Assembly: GCA_012931725.1 (NCBI GenBank)
Contig: CM022948.1
Span: 91,656,215 to 91,720,214 of the forward strand
Direction: 5' to 3'
DNA from: Litsea cubeba
Taxonomy: Eukaryota > Streptophyta > Magnoliopsida > Laurales > Lauraceae
DNA: 64,000 nt
Part shown: one piece after another, positions 59,501-64,000 of the stretch
Layout: each line of letters begins with the position of its first letter
Position numbering within the stretch: position 1 is the stretch's first letter
The notes under the pieces: generated by a model
Databases searched by the model: none
What the model was told of the DNA's origin: nothing
The model's input: the letters and a program-made list of their open reading frames with translations, nothing else
Translations under genes and position numbers: made by a program

Positions 59501-62500
59501 GTTTATCTGATAGATGCATAACCAGTGGCAACTTGGAAAAAAGTTTACAATATTTTTTTTCTTTCCTCCCCATGTCAAAGGCACAACAGAACTAATAATC
59601 TACCAGTCTTCTAAAAGGCACAAACATCATCCAAATGCAACTCGAAAGACAAATATTATAGGTTCATAACAACTTGAGATTATATGTTATCTTCTCCGAT
59701 TAATCTTATTTAATAGTAGCATAATTATATTGTATCATTGATCTACTCTACTAAATTTGCAACCAAATCTTACTGTTTTGCACTCTCTTGCTTGACCTGC
59801 AGATGACCCTATCGCAAATCGTTTGCCCTTGTCTCCACCTACCAGTACTTTTGAAAACAAGGATGTATCCATGTTAAGTGATTCAGCCCAATATGCTGTC
59901 AGGGTGAGTAGACTGACTTGTTTTTTTTTTTTTTTTTGGTAAATGAGTAGACTGACTTGGAGGGCCCATTTGAGTGTGTCAAGCATTGTCACTGAGCTTG
60001 TTCTTGAAAATATCAGGAGCTTACATAAATGTGTGATTCTCTTATCGAAAATCTCATAAAATAATACTTCAAAAAAAAAAAAAAAAAAAACAGAATCAGA
60101 ATTTTAAAAAGGTATAAAAATACATAAATACATGTTCTTTTTTCTTTTGGGAGGGTGGTGGGTGGATGGTTGTAATTTTATCCCTTAATCTGAGGAAGCT
60201 GGTTAGTGAATGTACTAGGTTGTGTTTGGTAACTCTTAGTCTCAAACCAGTTCAGTTGGTGAGGCACCACTCTTCCATAGAAACAAACAGGGATCAATCC
60301 CTGGCTGTAGCACTGATAGTAGAGACTTGGGTGAGAGTGTGTGTGGTTGGGTGTGTGAGACTGAGTACTTACCTTTCAAAAGAAAAAAAAAAAACTCTTT
60401 CGTCTCAAACAGATCAAGATCACGTAGATTAAATCAACCAAAGAAGGTTAAAATTTGAGATAGAAAAAGTGGGTTCCTCAAGAATTCATGACACACCCTT
60501 ATTATAGATCTTGTTCTTATCATTGGAGCTAATTAGAATATCTTAATATTCTTCCTGATCTTCTATTTATTGGAATCACCTACTGTTGACAAGGGTAGAT
60601 TTTTCATTGTGTCTTTTAAGTCCACCCTTGTAATTTTTTGTGATGGGCTTTAAATAATCATAGGGAAAAATTAATCTCAATGTTTACTTCCCATTTTTGT
60701 AAACTCCTCTCTCAAGGATCAAAACATCTATAAGTCGCAACTTGGAATCAGAGTAGGTTCTCTGTTATGTGAAGGAGCTATGGTTGACTGACACTAACAG
60801 GCGATATGACTGATCTCAACAAGTTGGATGGCCAGAGGCAAGAAGACAAATTTTGGTGCACATGACCTGATTGATCGTGTTATACGGAGGACTTATTTTA
60901 TTTTTTTCCTTCTAGACATTTGAGTTTTTGTGGCTTCTATAAAAATCAGAAGACAGTCCAGTTCAGGTTTCTGGATTAGTACTTGAAGTTTTCTAATCCA
61001 TGAAATGTTCAATGAGCATTCATTGAAGTTTTCTAATCCATGAAATTATTTTGTGTGAGGTGTGGATCTGATTTGGAAGAGATCTAGCCCTAAAAGTGAG
61101 TACAGTGACGCCTAAGACCCTGGGTTTGTGTTTGTTAGATTTTCTTAGGAACTCAGGGTCCTGTAGTTTCTTAGATCATCTACAAGTATTATGGAAAAAT
61201 GTAGGGTTGTTGGCACTCGGTTGGTTCTTAAGAGATATTTTGTAAGGATCTTTCAGCTGTGCCACTGGTGGGAATATACTTGTTGCTACGTGGGTCCCTC
61301 TTAATTAGTGAAGGTCTGGTTTTTGCTGTCATGATGTTTGATCTGTAAAGGAAGCTAGAATGGTTATTGAACTTATGTTAATCAAGAGTGACCACAACCG
61401 AATTTAATGCGAGAATGGTTTCAATTAGCAAAGCTCACTCTTAGTGGAGGGAAATGTTAAGCTCTATTATAAGACAATTAGATGAAAGAAGATCATGCTA
61501 ATTCTGCTAATTCAAGCTTAGCACAGTCACAAGTCAGGTACTTCACAGCCTTTCTTGTCTTGTCCAATCTTTGGGTCATAAATAATGGGGCCTCTGAACG
61601 TATGACTGGTATAAATTATCGGTTTGTTTCTTATTCTAAGTATGGTCCCATTCAGTCTATTCAGATTACTGATGGATCTTTGTCTCCTGTTAATCGCCAA
61701 GGAACCACTCTAGCAACTCCCAACTCTGCCCTTGTCTTCTACTCTACATGTTCCAAAAGTGTCCATTAATCTTCTTTGTAATAGTCCATATCATGGAATC
61801 CTTTTTTTCTTACGTGATTTTGTCCAACTTATTGTGTTTTTTCATGACCTAAAGTTGGGTAGGATCATTGTGTTAAGAAATAACTTGGGATTTTCTGTAA
61901 TTTCAGAAATACAGTGGACTGGTTTGTAATGAAAATATAATAAAATATAAATATGGTTGTGGTTCCCCAACTCTAGGCAACCAAGCCGTACAGATTTCTT
62001 TGAGAAATTCATCTCCTTTTCTTCTCTTTTTCCTATTTTCTCTTCCTAGAGTTTTTTCAGATCATAGATTGAATCAAATAGAGTTGAATAACATGGTATC
62101 AAAGCCAATCAAAGAATAGTAGACTTGTGGTCTAAGAGTGGATTGGAGTTTGGATCCAGATTCAAAAGCTTCAAGGACTGTCGAATCCAGAGTGTATTTT
62201 GCCAAATACAAGGACTGTCGAGCTTGCTTCTAGGCTTAATGCTTCTTTTGTGCATGTTCTTTGTAGCACTAATGAGGATGTTGACTTGTTGCCTAATGAA
62301 GGCATTAGGCGATCATCTCTTTCTGCTGTTTCTTTTCCTTTGCATTTGGTATGACCCCTATTTAGGGGTGTGGGGAGTTTTATTTTGCTTTTTGAATGGT
62401 TTGATTTTTGCTCTTTTCAGTATAAGTGGTTGCTTAAATTCTCATTACTATTCAAAAAACAAGATAAGTTTTAACCACTTTTGAGTTAGTGTGTAGTCCC

Positions 62501-63997
62501 AAAACACTTATATAGCTGTGCTGCTGTAGTATTGTCCCTAAAATATGGGTGGCAATCCTTGAACTTAACCTGAATTCAAAACACAGTAACTTAAGTTTCA
62601 GGTTGACCCTTCATGTTGTGTTTGAGTTGACATTTTTGGCGACTAACAAATGGGGCGGGTTAAAGTTGAGTCCTATTTTTTTATTTTTTTTGGGTTTTTT
62701 AACTTGCTAAACTGACGAGAACCCAATCCAACTCTATTGAATAAATAAGTATGATCTACTAACCAACCCCAACCGACCTACTAATTAGGGGTTCGAGTTG
62801 GCCCTTTTAGCTTTCAGGTTGGGTTTGAGTTAGACATTTTCAACCTGATTATTCGATGGGTTGGATTGGGTGGAGCTTGTACATGTTACCTCTTGTGCTC
62901 AACCTGGCCGGGACCCGACTAGACCCTACCTATCACTGCCTAGTCCTCAAAATGCACCAGAAATATATGCTTGATTTCTTTTAATGTTATCTTTTATTTG
63001 ACTATAACAGTTGAGGTGAGATCTTGTTTATTGATATGTAACCCCCAAATGTTCTAAACCCCTTGAATTTACCTATACTAACTGAGGCAAGATATATTTT
63101 TCATAAGTAACAGTCAAGAAAATTTTGATTTCCCTGAAAGAAAAGTGAGTTTGTGTATGAGTTTGCTGCAGGAAAGACAGAAAGAAGAATCTCCAATTCA
63201 GGAGTTGCAAAAAAAGTTGGGAATTTCAGTTTCACCTCCTGTTTCTGAGCTTAATGTAGTTGATGAATCAAGGGACAAAGAGTTTCTTGAGTTATCATCT
63301 AGGTTAGCTAGAAATAGTGTATCTGCTGATGACCAGGTTGCACATGTTCAGGTATGCCTTGAATTATAGGGCCTTTGATACACCAGGACTTTTATCATTA
63401 TGGAATCCTGATGACCGCCATACAAATGGGAATCATGGTTTGGTGGACCACATGATTGATCTTATGAGGCCCAAGCTTTAATCGTCCAGAGGTAGTGCAA
63501 GTGTTGATGACTTGGTGTCCAAATCAAAATATGGGACATTGAACTGTGGACTCCACTTGGATGGATCGTATGAGATTAGGCATCTGCCGAAAAATATGTA
63601 CTTATTACATGTGCAATGTGAAAGTAATGAAACATACCATTTGCTTTCCAAGGAAGATGTCAGTCAACAATCAGTGTGGCTCTCTTCAATCAACTTTAAA
63701 TTTATCGTGTGCCTACTCTTCTCCATGCTTTAATACTATCTTTTTAATGTTACTGTGAAAAAAGAAACAGATGCTGTACTCATTGATATATCATGGCCAC
63801 CCTATAAATCTACTCATGTATGGCAAATCTTATGAAAATGTGGTAATGACATCCTTACAAAGTTCTTTGCTGGAATGAATGTGGTGCAGGAACTTCGTGA
63901 ACACTGGAAGAATTCTACATCGAAATCAATACAGTTGCGGGAGCTTGGCCCATTGCTTCGAGATTATCAACGTCTAATCATCCGTCGTAATTTGTAA
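41209..63997 (+). CDS. Kelch-repeat (galactose-oxidase-like) protein, 3' end possibly beyond the window
   Basis: Fourteen exons join in frame: 41209-41267, 41356-41453, 43222-43360, 43477-43505, 43646-43742, 45274-45329, 45427-45534, 48498-48554, 49033-49124, 51400-51484, 55072-55224, 59803-59903, 63172-63351, 63890-63997. This gives 453 residues ending RRNL-stop. Six kelch blades are seen (VIVFGGLVD; MFVFGGRFGS; IVMYGGWDGKKW; MLVFGGRGGGG; LLLFGGHGTGGW; YLLFGGFDGKSTFGDLWWL), each preceded by PR..H or RC-GH motifs. After the propeller comes a polar linker and a charged helical region (ERQKEESPIQELQKKL; ELREHWK; LRDYQRLIIRRNL). It resembles the plant kelch protein of Arabidopsis At2g36360 type, function unknown to me. 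The TAA at 63995 overlaps a good donor (GTAAGC at 63994), and the Arabidopsis relative as I recall it is longer, so the last exon may splice onward. Introns hold most of the transposons listed. Confidence 0.85.
42093..42820 (+). mobile_element. 5'-truncated RTE-type LINE, 728 bp, with 18-bp TSD
   Basis: The reading frame is open from the truncation point to the stop at 42792. It gives the C-terminal part of an RTE reverse transcriptase protein (KTEYMECKFS, FRYLGSMVQQDGGIDTDVSH, RPALLYGSECWAVK, MLRWMCGITRRDRIRNE, WRRQIHIADPT). A tail of TTGGT repeats follows. A perfect TSD AGCAGTCATATGAGATGT lies at 42075-42092 and 42821-42838. It is in kelch intron 2. The intact frame and perfect TSD indicate recent insertion. 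Confidence 0.93.
44010..44810 (+). mobile_element. Ty3/gypsy polyprotein fragment (protease to pre-RT)
   Basis: A 146-codon open frame (44056-44496) contains the gypsy aspartic-protease end and linker: a KLKLP..KHP..Y...W start, YHDNIWCDVVPMDVYHIFLG, then RPWRYDCRTLHDSYKN and acidic linker sequence. The catalytic protease triad upstream is lost or degenerate, and no reverse transcriptase follows. It lies in kelch intron 5 (43743-45273). It is a dead fragment of a plant retrotransposon. Confidence 0.75.
47462..47499. repeat. (GA)19 microsatellite
   Basis: An uninterrupted GA run of 38 bases directly readable in kelch intron 7. Confidence 0.95.
47862..48320 (-). mobile_element. LTR/primer-binding-site fragment with internal duplication
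   Basis: On the minus strand TACATGGTATCAGAGAGAGC (47876-47857) contains TGGTATCAGAG, the initiator-tRNA primer-binding site of plant LTR elements. An LTR should therefore lie at higher coordinates. There, two diverged copies of one segment are visible (about 47980-48115 and 48195-48311), sharing AAA(C)TAAGG-like, CATGTACAATACAAG, AAAGATACCAT and TTTGAAAGGG. It lies in kelch intron 7. Element ends were not found. Confidence 0.45.
49318..49727. repeat. Diverged ~235-bp tandem duplication in kelch intron 9
   Basis: Unit 1 (about 49318-49545) and unit 2 (about 49552-49727) both start GCCAATAAGGTGTA and both contain ACCATTCTAT(T)TTTGCT and AAATAAAGTT. Both end CAACAATGAAAATTTATC. The TRIM at 49736 landed immediately after unit 2. 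Confidence 0.7.
49736..50092 (+). mobile_element. TRIM (miniature LTR retrotransposon), 357 bp
   Basis: Same family as 36508-36848. LTRs are 49736-49854 and 49975-50092, both ending GGTTTCTTACA. The primer-binding site is mutated to TGGTATCAAACC. A perfect 5-bp TSD CCAAC lies at 49731-49735 and 50093-50097. The first base pair of the 5' LTR is TA instead of TG. The LTRs are more diverged from each other than in the IPT2 copy, so it is older. It lies in kelch intron 9, in sense orientation. Confidence 0.92.
50790..51145 (+). mobile_element. Internally deleted L1-type LINE fragment (endonuclease start and tail)
   Basis: After a poly-T stretch the plus strand encodes FWNAQGFGALAKWAVVKGV, then KADIILLQNTKIND, the start of the plant L1 apurinic endonuclease (WN.RGLG...K...I....P DI..LQETK). 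Within ~200 bases it passes to an AT-rich end with AAATAAAT repeats. Most of the element is missing. It lies in kelch intron 9. Confidence 0.6.
52015..52394. repeat. ~190-bp tandem duplication
   Basis: Two units with a period of about 190 bases, both running from CTATTAGTATTTGTTTAATT through AGGTCCATGACATTTCC to GCTTGTTTGGGTTGCTGG. They differ at scattered positions (for example ATCGG versus ATTGG). It lies in kelch intron 10. Confidence 0.9.
52750..54690 (+). mobile_element. Degenerate L1-type LINE, 3' part (zf-RVT and RNase H)
   Basis: Broken frames give SCSLCHKEQEAIPRLLFCEF followed by SHSIWTYF (the zinc-binding tail of plant non-LTR reverse transcriptases) near 53680-53750. SIWKERNYCIF follows near 53870. 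LKFNVDGVTRGNLGVVGIMR and then DSNLPEVVAIN (54135-54285) mark a fused RNase H domain. An A-rich end is at about 54668-54687. Multiple stops show it is dead. It lies in kelch intron 10, sense orientation. The 5' boundary is uncertain. Confidence 0.7.
53971..54030. mobile_element. 28-bp poly-T insertion flanked by 16-bp direct repeats
   Basis: GTGGGAAAGCAATCTT occurs at 53971-53986 and 54015-54030. Between them is a T run followed by CTTTTTGGTAGAA. Read on the minus strand this is TTCTACCAAAAAG plus poly-A, as left by an extremely truncated retroposon. It is nested inside the dead LINE. Confidence 0.7.
55637..55724. repeat. Perfect 44-bp tandem duplication
   Basis: Two identical 44-base units (55637-55680 and 55681-55724), each starting CTATGGGTAGTAATAGTC. 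It lies in kelch intron 11. Confidence 0.95.
55864..55978. repeat. 59-bp tandem duplication
   Basis: Units start GATACTTCCAGATTTAAAC at 55864 and 55923 and are identical over at least 50 bases. It lies in kelch intron 11, 140 bases after another tandem duplication. Confidence 0.93.
56008..57010. mobile_element. Candidate PIF/Harbinger-like non-autonomous element with internal repeats
   Basis: The left end GGGCATGTTTGGTAA and right end (reverse complement GGGCGCTTTTAGTAA) match at most positions. TTA flanks both sides (56005-56007, 57011-57013), the TSD of this superfamily. Inside are about four diverged ~120-160 bp units containing TTTCTCAAAATCC, ATGGCTGAAATTTGA, GGCCTTC and GATCGTGATTTAGGGGCCCA. 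No transposase was found. A 3-bp TSD is weak evidence, so the class is tentative. Confidence 0.45.
57800..57935 (-). pseudogene. Captured fragment of an isoprenylcysteine carboxyl methyltransferase gene
   Basis: The minus-strand frame reads ACKQLAQFLAAIVFFHGTEY then FLAIGIHGKPRVSSS. This closely matches the first membrane segment of plant ICMT (RQLSQM..AI.FFH.SEY.LAI..HG.SNVTLSS). After about 38 residues the similarity stops in a CT-rich stretch. The rest of the enzyme, including the SAM-binding part, is absent, so this is a gene piece carried by the Mutator-type element and not a gene. Codon third positions are strongly G/C, unlike nearby genes. Confidence 0.75.
57940..58135. repeat. Array of inverted GTTCGGCC / GGCCGAAC motifs
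   Basis: About ten alternating forward and reverse copies of TTTGTTCGGCC and GGCCGAACAAA, several separated by only 5-15 bases. They can fold into a series of hairpins. Both strands are open across the array, so it appears as GPNK / AEQTRF repeats in translation. That is a by-product of the DNA repeat, not evidence for a protein. Confidence 0.85.
59906..59959. mobile_element. 24-bp poly-T insertion flanked by 15-bp direct repeats
   Basis: GAGTAGACTGACTTG occurs at 59906-59920 and 59945-59959. The insert is 17 T followed by GGTAAAT. The left repeat begins inside the donor site of kelch exon 12 (GTGAGT at 59904), so the insertion is 17 bases into the intron and leaves the donor intact. Confidence 0.8.
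60248..60392 (+). mobile_element. tRNA-derived SINE with imperfect 17-18 bp TSD
   Basis: The head has a box-A-like CAGTTCAGTTGGTGAGGC and a box-B-like GGGATCAATCCCT 35 bases later. A GT-rich body and an AAAAGAAAAAAAA tail follow. Flanks AACTCTTAGTCTCAAAC (60231-60247) and AACTCTTTCGTCTCAAAC (60393-60410) are an aged TSD. It lies in kelch intron 12. A truncated relative is at 37525-37634. Confidence 0.75.
61440..61930 (+). mobile_element. Ty1-copia fragment (gag-protease region)
   Basis: An open frame at 61482-61769 contains LWVINNGASERMTG, the copia protease site (WIIDSGA..HMTG) with the catalytic Asp replaced by Asn. ITDGSLSPVNRQGTT follows, and in a shifted frame STLHVPKVSINLLC. It is inactive by the active-site change and frameshift. 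It lies in kelch intron 12. Confidence 0.8.
62094..62106 (+). mobile_element. LTR-retrotransposon primer-binding site
   Basis: TGGTATCAAAGCC directly follows an LTR-like end ...GTTGAATAACA, matching the initiator-tRNA-Met primer site with one change. The LTR would lie at about 61940-62093. No coding region follows, so it is probably a fragment related to the copia piece just upstream. Confidence 0.5.
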
Positions 63998-64000
63998 GCA

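Noticed and set aside
60248..60392. Possible tRNA gene from box A / box B signals
   Set aside because: No complete cloverleaf; the GT-rich body, A-rich tail and flanking duplication show a SINE instead.

Overview
This is a stretch of a flowering-plant nuclear genome. The evidence is GT-AG introns up to several kb, plant-only gene families, AT-rich introns and intergenic DNA, and many plant transposon types. I cannot name the species. There are no bacterial operons, CRISPR arrays or phage genes. The window holds six real protein-coding genes, and most of the rest is transposon-derived. Exon structures were assembled by hand from splice sites, reading-frame continuity and family similarity, with no transcript support.

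Layout. A single-exon SAM-dependent methyltransferase / spermidine-synthase-like gene lies at 871-2325 (-). Degenerate Ty1-copia remains fill about 3.4-5.5 kb. A single-exon, probably plastid-targeted membrane protein lies at 7438-7881 (-). A nine-exon, two-domain phosphoglycerate-mutase-like gene (probable 2-carboxy-D-arabinitol-1-phosphatase) spans 9065-19245 (+) and has a copia element in its fourth intron. The 19.2-24.8 kb intergenic region holds a GC-rich LTR-like block and a foldback MITE. A PETAL LOSS-like double trihelix transcription factor lies at 24804-28575 (+). An eleven-exon tRNA dimethylallyltransferase (IPT2 type) spans 30959-38893 (-). A broken plant-mobile-domain (MAIN-like) gene at about 39.3-40.4 kb sits between IPT2 and a divergent kelch-repeat gene. 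That gene starts at 41209 (+) and runs to the window edge with at least 14 exons.

Function. The six genes are unrelated housekeeping or developmental genes and do not form a pathway. The tRNA prenyltransferase modifies A37 of tRNAs and is a source of cis-zeatin. The phosphatase-like protein is expected in plastid sugar-phosphate metabolism. The trihelix protein is a developmental regulator.

The most interesting content is in the introns, where complete element boundaries can be read with target-site duplications (TSDs). They include two TRIM LTR elements, two 5'-truncated RTE LINEs, a pair of related hAT-type MITEs and a SINE family. A ~1 kb Mutator-type element with 9-bp TSDs carries an antisense piece of an isoprenylcysteine methyltransferase gene plus an array of inverted GTTCGGCC motifs. 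There is also a set of ultra-short (12-41 bp) insertions, each flanked by perfect 13-16 bp direct repeats. The IPT2 gene appears to use a GC-AG first intron.
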